A DNA stretch of 64,000 nt from Krasilnikovozyma curviuscula (Eukaryota > Basidiomycota > Tremellomycetes > Cystofilobasidiales > Mrakiaceae). The first letter of the stretch is position 1. Each line of letters opens with the position of its first letter. Shown here one piece after another: positions 12,396-23,867 of the stretch. The translations under genes were made by a program, and so were the position numbers. The notes beneath the pieces were generated by a model. The model did not search any database. It was not told the DNA's origin and worked only from the letters and a program-made list of their open reading frames with translations. The stretch is taken from contig MVAQ01000022.1 of the NCBI GenBank assembly GCA_014825775.1, forward strand, positions 62,001 to 126,000, in the 5' to 3' direction.

Positions 12396-12559
12396 CGGAG
12401 CAAATCTGGATTTGTGTGTCGGCGAGGTTTTCTATTTCCTTGCCCTTTACTCCCAATTTCTTTCTTTCATATTAGTGTAATAATACCTTGATTCTTCCCT
12501 TGTTGTCCTTGTCCCCTTTTCTTCTCCAAGCAATCATTTTGTGAATACAACCCACACTT

Positions 12560-12997
12560 TATACATTCTTGCTTGGCCTCTCAGACTTCCGCTTGCGTTC
12601 GCATCGTGAAAGATTTTGTCCAACGTCGAGAACTTTCACTTCGACCTGCTTCTTGATGAACACAACAATTGTCGCGACTTCATTCTTCATCTTACCATCG
12701 TCATCCTACGGATTTAAAGGGAAGAATCCGCGCCTGGTTCTAAGGGCGACCTTTTAAAGTCTAAAATAAACTTACATACCATCGACCATCGCAGACATGC
12801 ACGCCGCCTTATACGATGTTCAGTTCGCAATCAACAACCAAATACAGTGTCTTCTTGAGCCACATGGTCTAGTTGAAGTCAATGACGGAGTCCTCATCGC
12901 CATGGACGAGATATGTCGGCGGATAACTCTTCTTCCCTTTCAACATACAATATGAATTCCACGATTTCCTCTTAGTAAGGAAGAGAATCATCTTATT
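12560..12997 (-). pseudogene. Decayed tandem paralogue of the alpha/beta hydrolase
   Basis: Translation of the minus strand gives KRKSWNSYCMLKGKKSYPPT then YLVHGDEDSVIDFN, an ungapped match to KRKRWSPLWMLSERKRYPPV and YLFHGDKDALVDVG of the intact hydrolase just upstream. It is then broken by an in-frame TAG (aligned with Gln), continues TMWLKKTLYLVVDCELNIV, hits a TAA, and resumes GGVHVCDGRW, matching GGAHDCDRW. The last intron survives with its donor (GTAAGT at 12775) and acceptor (12706), and the terminal exon relic from 12705 aligns without gaps to the real last exon, but the original stop is lost. Sequence upstream of about 13000 no longer aligns. It lies directly 3' of the intact gene in the same orientation, so a tandem duplication followed by decay. 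Confidence 0.85.
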
Positions 12998-13166
12998 GAA
13001 GCTTCGGACTGCGCCGCGAAGGTGGAATTCCAGACAGGTCGGGTTAATTGCACCGTGATAACTCAGGAGAGGGATTAAACTTGTTCAAATACCATTACTC
13101 ATCTAATATATTTGCGACTTGCAATAATAGATTCATACAGGTAGGAGAGAAAATGTATCCCATTCC

Positions 13167-14762
13167 CTACTGATCGAGATGCTTCGTGATATACTCGAAT
13201 ACGGGCTGGATCTCCCTCTTCTCAAGCTCTTCATCTTCCTATGGATCGCAAGGACAGAAATTATTCAGTCAGCCCTTTCTCCACTTCAAAGCAAGAAAAG
13301 AGAGAAAGAAAGAGAATGTTAGGCTTACATGCATCCACCTGTCGCAATCATGAGCGCCTCCTTTGACAAGGTGTAACACGCCCTCGTATCCGAGCGCATC
13401 CAGTCTTTCTTTGAACCTCACGCTCTGCCCAACATCAACGAGCGCGTCCTTATCGCCATGGAAGAGATACACTGGTGGATACCTCTTGCGCTCGCTCAGC
13501 ATCCACAGTGGGCTCCACCTCTTTCTCTTCTCCCACATCTTCTCGCTCACCGCTCCTGCCGCCTCGCCTTGAGTACCCATGGGTTCTTTGAATAAAGCAG
13601 GGATCATTCGCCCGTGCGAGGCAATGAGGGTGCGTTCATCGAGGTGCAGCCACTCCCTCCGACCGAAGACGTATTCTTCCAGCCCGGTCACGCGTCGAAT
13701 GTCTTCAGGGGACGTCTCTGGATAGATCCACCACGGGCAGAAAGCAAGAGCATCCCCTGGGTCGGAACTGGTGATGGTCGAGAGTACTTCTTCTTTCGTG
13801 AAACGGCCGGAGAGTGGGAAGGGGGAGGAAGGGGCGGTTGATGGCGTCGCTGTGAAATCTGAGGGAGCATAACCAGAAAAGATGACTGCCGGGGGTGGTT
13901 CAAAAATATGGCCCATCATAAGAGCGTTCCCAGCGCCTGATAATAGCGTAACCGTGCATCAGTCTTTTCACCCTCACTCATTCTTAGGAGAGAAGCAATG
14001 TACCTGCTGATTCACCCCCGACGCCAAACCTATGCAACACCACCTTCTCTTCCAATACCCTTTCCAAGTTCTTCCTACACCAAGCATAAGCATCTGTCAA
14101 GTCCTCAACGATGTCTTCGATTCCGACCTGTGGTGTGAAGCGGTGCGAGAGCGAGACGACGTGGTACCCTTTCTTGAGATGTAGAAGGAGCATCTTCCAT
14201 CCTCCTGGGTTGCAGTAATCTCCTGCTATCCATCCCTGATGACCGACGACAAAGAGGCGCTGTTAGACTGAGAAAGAAGGGAATAAACTAAAGAACCGGA
14301 TAAGACCAACACCTCCGTGACTGTTTCCATAAAGGCATGAAGAAAGTCAATAAGGAGAAAGATAGATTATAGAGAGTATGTGGGACTCACCACCACAAGA
14401 ACCAAGGTTTAGGTTGCGCCTTTGTCGCTACGAGAGAGGGCCATATCCTAAGTTTGAGGTCGAGCTGGCCGTTGGACGCTACTTTGTACGTGTGGTCTGA
14501 CCAGGGATAGGGGTGAACGTAGGGCAGACGTTCTTTGTTCATTTCTTTCTTCCAAGGGGCAGGTGAGGGACAAAGGGGGGAATTATTGGGGAGCAGTGAA
14601 CAGATGGTGCTGAATGGGCGGCTGGCTGAATTGCCGAATATTCGCCAGGTTCGAAACGCGCCGTCTCGTAAATGTAGGTTCATCTATCAAGAGGAAAAAA
14701 AGAGCCTCGTTACTTCCAAGGGAATTGGAAAATGCCATGCTTACATGATTGAACGTCTTCAT
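13167..14762 (-). CDS. Alpha/beta hydrolase (HGGGW-type esterase)
   Basis: Six exons on the minus strand (14745-14762, 14391-14683, 14311-14320, 14004-14235, 13329-13936, 13167-13238) encode 410 aa. The oxyanion motif HGGGW is spread over three exons, one of only 10 nt. The nucleophile elbow is GESAG, the acid lies in HGDKDALVD, and the catalytic His in GGAHDCDRW, so the triad is complete. This pattern fits the hormone-sensitive-lipase/carboxylesterase fold; substrate unknown. No signal peptide. The 5' end is uncertain: an upstream frame (ATG at 14830, exon 14798-14830) joins in frame if a 26-nt intron (14772-14797) is removed, giving 424 aa, and looks family-like even further upstream. Confidence 0.8.
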
Positions 14763-15551
14763 CCCCAACAGCTACAATCCTTCTTACCTCCTTTCACCTC
14801 CTCCCCGATCGCGTGCCACCCAAATCCCATCGCATCTCTCCCTCCTTCAATAATATCCACCTTACGACCGACCCCCAAGCGATTCAATACGGCAGAGATG
14901 ACGTGTTAGCTCTGCTAGGCGTTAAAAAAAATAGCATCCCAGGTAATGGGGTCGCGTGAGTTCTTGTGGAAGTTTGTACCAAATCAAAAAAGGGAGTAAG
15001 GTTTAGGTGCGGAGAGAGATGAAGGGGAAATTTTTCTGATTAAACCACCGTTGGTGTGTTTTTTAGACAAGATTAAAAGGCAACTAGCTAGATAGACTCA
15101 TGACTAGAACAGCTAGGGCTCAGGTCTAGTGGTAATCGCAGCGATAGACTGCCACAGTTGCGGCGTTAGCTCAAGCTGCTCCCACCTTGAAATGAGATGG
15201 TCTGGACACTATGATCCGTGAACGTACACGGATAGATATCTTCCAAAAAGATGTCAGATTTCAGTGCAGTTTTGTCTTCGTGTTGAGATGGTGGTTGAGT
15301 GAGAACTTGGGTATGATGTTGATCGCTTGAGCGAGACCTGACTGTGAAGGGGGATGCAGAGCTTTACCAATCTAATGTTTCACCAGGATATATACTCAAG
15401 CATTTGAATTAGATCTTTCCAGTCTGCCACAGGAGATGGGGTTGATGAGAGAAATGAAGAACTGCTCAGCAGTTCATATGAGGTTTGAGATCGCAAGATG
15501 AAAAGATAGTCTGGCTACCTCTCTTGCAGCGTGCTGTCCTAATGTCAGCAT
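14763..15551. other. Intergenic, possible N-terminal remnant of the hydrolase
   Basis: The first 150 bp carry minus-strand sequence reading RKVDIIEGGRDAMGFGWHAI, which looks coding and could belong to the hydrolase N-terminus, but a TAA precedes it and no start or acceptor joins it. The rest, to the end of the CAP-domain gene, shows nothing recognisable. Confidence 0.45.
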
Positions 15552-17394
15552 CTAACAGTTGGTACAAGTAGTGCCTTGAACATTTTCTCTACAATCAGAG
15601 CGAAGAGTAGCCTATCAGTCTCACTGTACATATGGTCTCCACGCGGAGTTGAGTATTCAAGAAGGACTTACGCAAACTCTCCCAGCACATTACCAGGGGG
15701 GTAGTAGTCACAAACTACGAACGCAGCCGCCATGTCCCACCCAGTATTGTCCAACAGATTACAAGTCGCCATAGCGCACCCGATCGCAGTCGTGCTTTTC
15801 CACACCATCTGCGTCCAGTGCGAATACACCGGGTTCGCACCGTCATATTCGCTCGCTTCGTCTGACCACAACTTGATCTCAGCTGCGATCGTTGCAGAAC
15901 CCCCAATTGCAGCAATGTTTTCCCCATAAGGAGAGATCGGGAGCGTTCCATTCGAGTGTTCGAAGACGCAGTTGTTGGCCCATGTCTGAGCGCCAGAGGC
16001 GAGGGTATCGTTCCAGATAACATTGGAAGCACTTAAAAGAGCCAGTGAAGGATCGAGGTAGATCTATGAACCAGGAAGAGACAGAGAGCAGCGAAGGATG
16101 ACATACCTGTACATCGCTCGAATAGTGTTATGAGCGTCGAGGTACGCCGTGATACTGGCAGATGTTGATGAGCTTCCGGATACAGATGCTGAGGCTGATA
16201 CAACAGCAGACGGAGCTGCTACGGAAGATGATATGGAAGATGACACAACGGCACTGGTGGTGGTAGAGGGAGCAGCGGCCATGCTGGAGGTGGCTGATTC
16301 AGCAGCGTATGATGAAGAAACTGAGGTTTCAACTGTATCAGAGAAGGTATTTGAAGTTCTAGCTGAGGAAACCGATCCTGGTCCTCCTGACGCAGTGTAT
16401 AAGGCGTCAGCGGATTGGGACGCGGAGGCTGCAGCAGCGGCAGAGAGGAATCCTGATGGAGCACCAGAATAGGCCGCGATAGAGCTAGATGATGTAGGGG
16501 TGCTAGAGGCTGAAGCACCACCGCTGAAGAAGGAAGAGGCGTTGAACCCATCTGTGCAGTTGGAAAGCGAGAACGAGCTGAAGTTGCCGAAGGTCGAGTT
16601 CATCCCACCACTGAACAAGGTCGAGTTGAACACGGTCGAATTTAACACCGTCTCATTGAATCTAGTGGAATTCCAAGAACTGGTAGAGGTGAAGAGCGAT
16701 GTGAGGTTGGCGACCTCTGCGCCGCAGGATCCTGATCCAGTTGGTGCGCCGGAGGAGGAGACGACACCAGTAGCAGATGCCAAAGCAGCACTGGCGCTGG
16801 AAGGACTCAAGGATTCGCTTCCTCCTGGCCACACACCGCCAGAGGTAGATGTAACAGCGACAGCTTCAGCAGACGATACGGTGCTAGTAGATACAGCAGG
16901 AATGAAAGTCGCAGCTGAAGCAGACTGAGATAAAGTGACTGGGAAGAAGCAAGATAGTGCTTTGCCTTGTCAGTTTCGAGGTCCGTGGCGAGCCTCCGAC
17001 GAGATGAAACGCGAAGGGGGAATGACGTTGGAACAATGAGACGCACTGGATGCGGCCAAGCTTTCAGCACCAGAAGCAGAAAATGGAGAATACGATTCTG
17101 ATCTTGAGTTACCAGAGGGAGATCCAGAGCCAAAGAAGGAAGAGCAGACCTATCAAAAGTGACCAGCCGAGCAAAGGTCATCAACAATTTCTAGCAACAG
17201 TTTTTTCCTCCTTCCTACACGATGCTCACTTGTTGGCAAGAGTCATAATCAGAAACAGTATCGCTTCTCTTCAATCGGTTGCCATGGTCGAATCTCTTGA
17301 TGTTGAGCTGTCCGTGACCGGACTTGGCTGCGACCAGAGCGGTGGAGGAAAGGGGTAGAGCAACCACTAGGATAGCTGAGAGCGGAAGAAGCAT
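15552..17394 (-). CDS. Secreted CAP/PR-1 (SCP/TAPS) domain protein
   Basis: Five exons (17230-17394, 17047-17149, 16107-16914, 15672-16031, 15552-15588) give 490 aa. A signal peptide is clear (MLLPLSAILVVALPLSSTAL), followed by basic pairs that suit Kex2-like processing. Residues 60-350 are a low-complexity Ser/Thr/Ala-rich stretch, probably heavily O-glycosylated. The C-terminal CAP domain runs from ITAYLDAHNTIRAMY through NNCVFEHSNGTLPISPYGEN, HWTQMVWKSTTAIGCA and FVVCDYYPPGNVLGEF. These are the signature motifs of PR-1 proteins, which bind sterols or lipids and act outside the cell. The last coding exon is 12 codons and ends in CTNC. No GPI signal. Confidence 0.87.
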
Positions 17395-18104
17395 AGTTGT
17401 AAAGGGGTGTGAGAGTTCCTTGTGGGAGTGGATAAGTTGGATTGAAGATGAGGGAAAGGAAAAGGAAAGACAGACGAGGAGACGATCAACGTTCCAAGAT
17501 CCAAGAAGGGAGAAGAGCTGGTGGTTGGAAGTGAGCTGGTGAGGATTTCAGAAGGTTTAACTTTGCTTACAAAAGGAGACACGAACTTCAAGGTCATCCA
17601 TGATGATCGAGGGTCCAAAGTATACCAAATTAAAATCATGCGAAAGGAGTTGTTTTGACTCGTCGATGTTTCAGGTTTGGAGTCGGAAGTGAGAGTGGGT
17701 TAATTGGCTGAAAGCTAGATGACATGGGAGCAATGAGAGCTCTAATAGACTGAATGTAATGAATAGAACGTCGGATTCAGTACCGTAGTGATCGCAAGAT
17801 CTCGCTCGAGGCGAGAGCACCACGCTTTCGTGGAGTAGAGTTCATCATCTTCGGGTTACAACCAATGGCTCCATAATATTCTACAATATCCTTCAAAAAA
17901 TGATTCTAACCCAGAAGATCGTATAGGGAAAAAAAGCTTTCTAAAACAAGGGCACTCGCGCAACGTGTATGTATTCCACCACCAGTCCGGATTTCGGCTA
18001 CACATAGTTGACATCTCAAACTTCAACACGATTCTCATTAGATATTTATCAACTGAAAAATTTGTATCAACTGAAAATATACCTATAGTCTAAGCCTTGA
18101 GGTG
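17395..18104. promoter_or_regulatory. Intergenic, promoter of the CAP-domain gene
   Basis: 710 bp upstream of the CAP gene on the minus strand and downstream of the peptidase stop. Open frames here are short. No defined element recognised. Confidence 0.5.
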
Positions 18105-20620
18105 TTACAAGACACCAGACATTATCCACTCAGTCCAGCTGTCAGCTATTCTGCTCGCTAACAAGAACAGCTCCTTATCCTCCACACTAAGGAAATGTAT
18201 TTGATCATGAAGTGACGCGTTCTTTGGTGGGAAGAACGATGTCGAATCTATTGGACAGATCATGCCGTCTTCGGGAAGCTCATCATCGAGCCAGAACGCT
18301 TTCGTGGCCTTAAGCCGACAGACGGACGGCGATCCGCTCGAGCAATCTGTGAGCGAAGAGCAAGTCACTAGATGAAATGAGGATCTGTGAAGCTGGAAAA
18401 GAAAGCTTACGACCGGGAGAGTCTTGTATGAGCAGTCTGGATGCATTGCCCATGGAAGCTTTCAGGCGCTGACCAGCCAGTAACGGGGTACTGAGAGCAA
18501 AAAAATGGGGGTTAGACCAGTTCAAACAGATCTTAAAGGACTTTGAATAGGGTTCACATCGGGTCAGCGGTGTTTGAGATGCTGAGCAATAGCAACAAGT
18601 CAGCAGTGAGTGATAGAAGGAGCGATTAGAGAAACTCACATCAGCATTGGATAGGTGAGAGAGTTATTCCAAGGCTGTTTTATTTCTCAAGCAAAATCCT
18701 CGTCAGTTCTGACTTGTTTAAAAACAAAGAAAGCCGGACTCACTCCAGTGAAGCGTTTAGGCCGGTAACCTTCCATCGATGGCCAGAACTGACAACCACC
18801 ATCCGGTTCAGCAACAGCAATGCTCCCACCAAACCTCTCTGATTGGTTCCTCAGTACATTCAGCGTTAACTCCGTCATGTTCTCCGCCGATGGCCAATCT
18901 TCTTTTTTGAGGAACGGCGAGTCAGCGCAACCGACGGCGGCACGACTGAGATCTGATTGACCAGTTGGGCTCGGATAAGTGTAGTTTTGGTTCAGATTGA
19001 ATTTATCTCCGATAGAAAGGTCGCGTAGTGGTTCTGGGTTGTTGTGGTAGACTGCTTGGGCAAAGGCTTCAGCGTAGGCTGGCCAGCGTTTGGGTCCGTT
19101 AGTACTACCCGAACAGAAGAAACATCAGAAAGGTGACAACAATTGTAAATACTGAGTACTGACCTAAGGTAGAACTGAGTTCTAGCGAGTCCAGAGGTCA
19201 CAATACCCGGTCTCTTCGCACCTGGAGCAGCAACAGGAGCATCGTACAGCTCTTCTAGATATTTCATGAGCCTCTGGTCAATTTGCGCCGGACCTGTGTC
19301 ACCTTCTAACGCCAAAGCACATCGTGAGGCACCAGACTCATGACAATCTCTGAGGAACCATCTCCAGGTGTCTTCGGTGCTAGCTGCCCATTCCTGAGAG
19401 AGGTATCTGAACGAGTAGTTGTTTGCCCAGAATTCGGCTTCTGCTACTCCGTCGATCATAATTTTTCCTATCTTGTGTGGTGGAAGCATGTTAGCGAGGT
19501 AGGCACCCATAACCGCTGAAAGCGAAGCACAAGATGTGATGTCAGCGTTATCTCGCTAGTAATTTAAAACCCAGAAGGAAAAGACACTCACTTCCGTAGG
19601 AGTAACCGGCGAAGTTGATGGGAGACGACTCTCCTTCAATCACTCGACTCATTTCCTCAATGTCCCGTACCACATTCGTTGTTCCGAAAAACTTCAACTC
19701 ATCGCCCATCGCTTCGTAGCAGATTGCAGCCTGAGCTTCCTGCATCGCTAGCAGCTCTCGGTGTTGCTGTGTGAGACGAAGCTGTCCTTCTTTGGAGAAT
19801 GGGTCTGGCGGGATATCGAAGTCCATCTCCATGATGGAGCCTAAAGGTGAACCAAGATCAGACACCTGTCACTCAGCGAGTTGCCGGTAAAGGCGACTGA
19901 CCTGCTTTGAATATAGTATACTCAAATCCTGATGGGAAACACTCTACTCTAGGAGTAGTTCTTCCGATACCCCTGGGGTCAAAGCCTAATCAACAGAACG
20001 GTTGACATTCTCTGAGCATTCGTTTCGGCTCGTTCCAGCGCTAAAGAGTACTCACCAATCAGATCGTATTCCCCATTAAGAAGTTGACTAAATCCCTGTG
20101 AGAATCTGAAGCTAAACTCATATCCTGAACCACCTGGACCTCCCTGAACAACCAAGCTCACATGAATCATTAGCAAAGTTCGGAAGGCGGCCGACCATAT
20201 GGCGGCTACTCACTGGATTCAAGAAAATCGTTCCTCTTCTATCTGCTCCAGATACATTAGCTGGGAGCTTTGACATTGCAATCGAAGCTGTTCCAGCTGA
20301 TTTGTTGCTGTAGTCCTTCGGTACACTGCAATAGGATCGAAACAAGTCAGTAGAAATCCAGAACGGAAAGCCCGGATAGACGTCACACACTCAAGAAAAC
20401 CACATAAGAAACCATCGTGCCCTTCACAGGGTTGCCAGTCTACGGGATCTTGGTGCTTCAGAGTTCCCTTCGAACAACTTTTGGAAGGCCATTGCGTGGT
20501 TTGGAAGAGAGCGGCACCACCAAGAGCTCCTATCAGCAAGGCCCAAGGATTTCGACCTACATGAGTTCTTTTTATAGGGACATCGTTATGAGGTAGTAGA
20601 GATTCCTGTTTTTCAGCCAT
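18105..20620 (-). CDS. Membrane-anchored TAP-like serine peptidase (alpha/beta hydrolase)
   Basis: Eleven exons (20391-20620, 20214-20325, 20056-20143, 19902-19985, 19592-19840, 19164-19515, 18744-19104, 18640-18674, 18558-18581, 18411-18490, 18105-18346) give 618 aa. A transmembrane segment near residues 25-42 (WALLIGALGGAALF) follows a short cytosolic start, a type II topology that places the enzyme in the lumen or outside. Then come FLDVPKDY, NPGGPGGSGYEF (oxyanion), FDPRGIGRTTP, the nucleophile GYSYGTVMG, and in the C-terminal TAP domain NTADPITPLLAG (Asp) and SPGHCS (His). The triad is complete. Related enzymes are tripeptidyl or prolyl aminopeptidases; exact specificity cannot be read. 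Two exons are only 35 and 24 nt. Confidence 0.88.
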
Positions 20621-21296
20621 TTTTTACTGAGCTGCAGTTCGCTGTGAATCCCGCTCCTGCGAATTTCTAATCAGCGGCTGCTTCCGACGTCGACTTGGTC
20701 AAATGTCAGTTTTCACTCGTATGTTTTAGTAATAGGTTTTCTTCTTCTCGGTTAGACTGGCTTCGTTCGTTGTATGAATAGCGCTTTCAAGGAGGTACCC
20801 TCCCCACCGATCAGATACACAGGGTCCAACATACCTCGAGCAGGTACATCGCAGGATGGTCAAACGCTACAAATTCACACTGCTTATCTTCCCCCCTGTG
20901 CAAGTTGAATTACATGCGTTGCCGCTTCCTTCGTCACTATGAGTGACCATCATGTCAATAAAAGCGCAGATATGATGTTGATAACCTCCCATAGCAATGA
21001 CGAAGCCTCACTGAAGTTCCTCACAGATAAAGCCGCAGTTGAACGGAGGCTGTTGACCAAGCTTTCTGATGCGGTATGTTCAGATTCCGTGAATCAGCTC
21101 GGAGAAAAGATTGTTGACTTTGGATGGGGATGGGCGGAACATAGCGAAACCAGTTGCCACAAAGCGCGCCAAATCAGAGCAGCGACTTGGACGCTCAAGT
21201 TTGCTCTCGTCTGTCATCTCAAGGTATCCATATTGCATCTTGCTTTGATATTCCAGCTACCCCTTAACTCCTACCGGTCCAGAGAAGCCGAACAAG
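20621..21296. promoter_or_regulatory. Divergent promoter, TAP peptidase / MFS transporter
   Basis: 676 bp between opposed start codons. A 136-codon plus-strand frame (20939-21349) overlaps the transporter start in another frame, has no family features and is more likely chance than a gene. Confidence 0.5.
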
Positions 21297-23685
21297 ATGG
21301 CCGCCGTTGTCAACGAACGAACTCCCCTCATTCCAGCTGGACAGAGTGACGAAACGGTCGCTGTTTCTGCCACTTCTACCCTCAATGGGGCTGCTACACC
21401 CCTCAAAGAACCTGAGCATGAGGAGATCTCAAAGGGACACTTTGTAATGCTGCTTAGTGAGTGAGGTGGACGGGCGCCGCCTCTTTTTTTCTCGCGTGCG
21501 TTGGTGCTGGTGTACTAACCCGAAACTTGGCTTTGGAATCGTTTTCATTCCTATGATCAGTCGGTTTGTGGACCGGGGTGTATCTCATGTCCCTTGACAG
21601 TACTGTGGGTACTTCATGACCTCCTCTCAGCGAAAGAATCGACCGTGACTGACGGTGGCTCATTCATTCCTAGATTGTCGCTGTTATCAGTTCTGCTATT
21701 GCTTCCTCGTTCGAGTACGCACCTATTATCTTTTCTTGTCTACTTTAAAACTGCCGACTAAATGTATAATGTCTGGCTGCATATTAACTTTCTGCTCGTT
21801 TTCGTTGCGCTCACTAGAAACGCCGAGATATCTTCATGGCTAGGAACTTCTTACCTGCTCTCAGTCTGTGCCTTCACTCCATTGTTCGACTATTACTTCA
21901 TTTATCGTATCATTTTTTGTTATTAAGCTGATTATTCTTTTTGTTTGCAGGTACGGTCGATTGGTGGTCATGGTTGGTCGCCGTGCCTCAATTCTCTTTG
22001 CGCTCAGTGTTTTTGGAATCGGCACCGTTTCTTGTGGCTTTGCACCCAACATGTTGTTCCTCATTGCAGCACGTGCCTTTGCTGGTGTCGGAGGAGGTGG
22101 TGTCGCTGTCGTCGGCTCAGTCATCGTATCCGATCACGTCCCTTTGGCTCAACGAGGCCTCTACCAAGGATTCACCAATATCCTGTTCGGCTTGGGTGGT
22201 GCTACTGGTGCTCCCTTCGGAGGAATCATCTCGGACTACTTTGGTTGGAGGAACGCTTTCATGGTTCAGATCGTACCCCTCGTCATCTCGGTTTCTCTGT
22301 TGGCAATATATGTTACTGAGCCCCATGCTCCAGTTGATCCAAACGCTCCTAGCTTGAGAAAAAAGATTTTGAGTATTGTAAGTAACGTTATTCTCAATGC
22401 CGTCTTCGACTCCTATTGATCAGATACCCTCCACCAAAGGACTATGCTGGATGCTTCTTCCTGCTCTGCACCATTGGTGGTGTCCTCATCGGTTGTTCCC
22501 TGAAAACGACACTCGAAGTCGAATGGTCTGATCCCCGCGTCTGGACACTCTTGTTGGTCTCCGTCGTCGGTCTCGTCCTCTTCTACATCAACGAGAAGTA
22601 CTGGGCGAGCCAGCCAATCTTGCCAATTTGGATGTTATCGCAGAGAACCGCTGCTTGCGTCGCGTTGAACAACTTCTTGTTTGCTGTTCTCTCGTTCAGT
22701 ATCCTCTATAATGTACCATTGGTGAGTGACATCTGAGGTGGACCAAAGATCCATTGATCGCATAAAAATGACCGTATTTGCTTGTAGTTCTTCACCTCGG
22801 TCCTACTCAGAAGCAACACCAACGCTGGGCTCCACTTTATTCCAAACACCATGATGGGTTCTGTTGGATCTTTGGTTGCAGGTGCTTACATGCGTAAGAC
22901 GGGCAAATACTACAAGTCGACCGTTATCACTTCGTTCACCGCTATGCTCTCTACCATCTGGTTGGCTTGTTGGACCAAGAACACACCTGAATGGGTCTTA
23001 TACTGCGCTCTCCCGATTGGATCCATTGGGTTTGGAGTAAGTGACACTAGCTTGTGATATTGGACTTGTCACCCTGCTTAATTGTATTTTTCTCTTCATA
23101 TCCGTAGTTCTTCATCACCACTACCTTGCTCGCATTAATTGCGAGTGTCTCTCGAGAACATATTCCCCTCGCTACTGGCCTTTCGTACCTCTTCAGAACC
23201 TCTGGCCAAGTCGTACGTCGTTTCGCTTTTATGTTTTGTTTTGCACCACTCGGTTTGACTCCTAGCTCTTCTTTCACAGATCGGTGTTTCTCTGACGGGA
23301 ACAATCACTCAATCTCTCCTCCTATCCAAGCTCTCCACCCGCATCACCGGCGATTGGGTCATCGGAGGCGTCACTTACAGCTCCAAGTACATAGTCGAAA
23401 ACATTCGACACGACCAGACGTTCATCAGCACTCTGCCATCGAAGCTTAAGGAGCTGGCCACAGGCGCTTGGATGGACTCTTTGAGGATCATCTTTATTGG
23501 TCAGGCAGTTTTGGCGTTCCTGATCTTCTTGACTACGTTGCCGATTGAGGAGCATGGTGAGTGTGTAACTGGAATGTTGTTTTACGTTGCGGCATACTCA
23601 CATCTGCATTTCTTCAGATCTTCCACAAACAGTCGCCGCTGTTCCAAAAAAGGTTAATTCTGAGGAAGACGAGAACGGAGCTTGA
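21297..23685 (+). CDS. MFS transporter, Fnx1/Vba vacuolar amino-acid type
   Basis: Ten exons (21297-21456, 21561-21604, 21674-21714, 21818-21883, 21951-22377, 22440-22721, 22788-23036, 23108-23212, 23280-23556, 23618-23685) give 572 aa. The frame shows the drug:H+ antiporter layout of many membrane helices with LDSTIVAVISSAIAS, SWLGTSYLLSVCAFTPLYGR (motif region of the first loop), GGGGVAVVGSVIVSD and GAPFGGIISDYFGWRNAF. The pattern matches S. pombe Fnx1 and yeast Vba proteins, which load basic amino acids into the vacuole. The N-terminal tail holds ERTPLI, a good AP-3 [DE]xxxL[LI] sorting motif, supporting the vacuolar membrane. One donor (intron 4, GTTCGA) and one acceptor (intron 5, AAAG) are weak but needed to keep frame. 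Confidence 0.88.
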
Positions 23686-23867
23686 GCTGGGTCTACGTTG
23701 ATATGAGTTGGAAGCGATGAGAAAAGGTTCGGTCGCGAGTGAGATGAGATTTGTTGTGTTTCAGCTCAGCATTCTTAGAATAAAAAAGCAATTGTATAGT
23801 TTTTCTAATCCCTTTAGATAGATAACAATTGTATAACTTCGAAACCTTTGCTATCTCCTTATTGTCC

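Noticed and set aside
14651..14660. GTTCGAA-like motif as a tRNA T-loop
   Set aside because: No matching acceptor stem, anticodon arm or A box nearby; it lies within the hydrolase coding exon.
16149..16928. Long plus-strand acidic frames opposite the CAP-domain gene
   Set aside because: They mirror the Ser/Thr/Ala-rich low-complexity coding strand; the minus strand has a signal peptide and a full CAP domain.
20939..21349. 136-codon plus-strand frame before the MFS transporter
   Set aside because: It overlaps the transporter's first exon in another frame, shows no domain, and the transporter frame is well supported.
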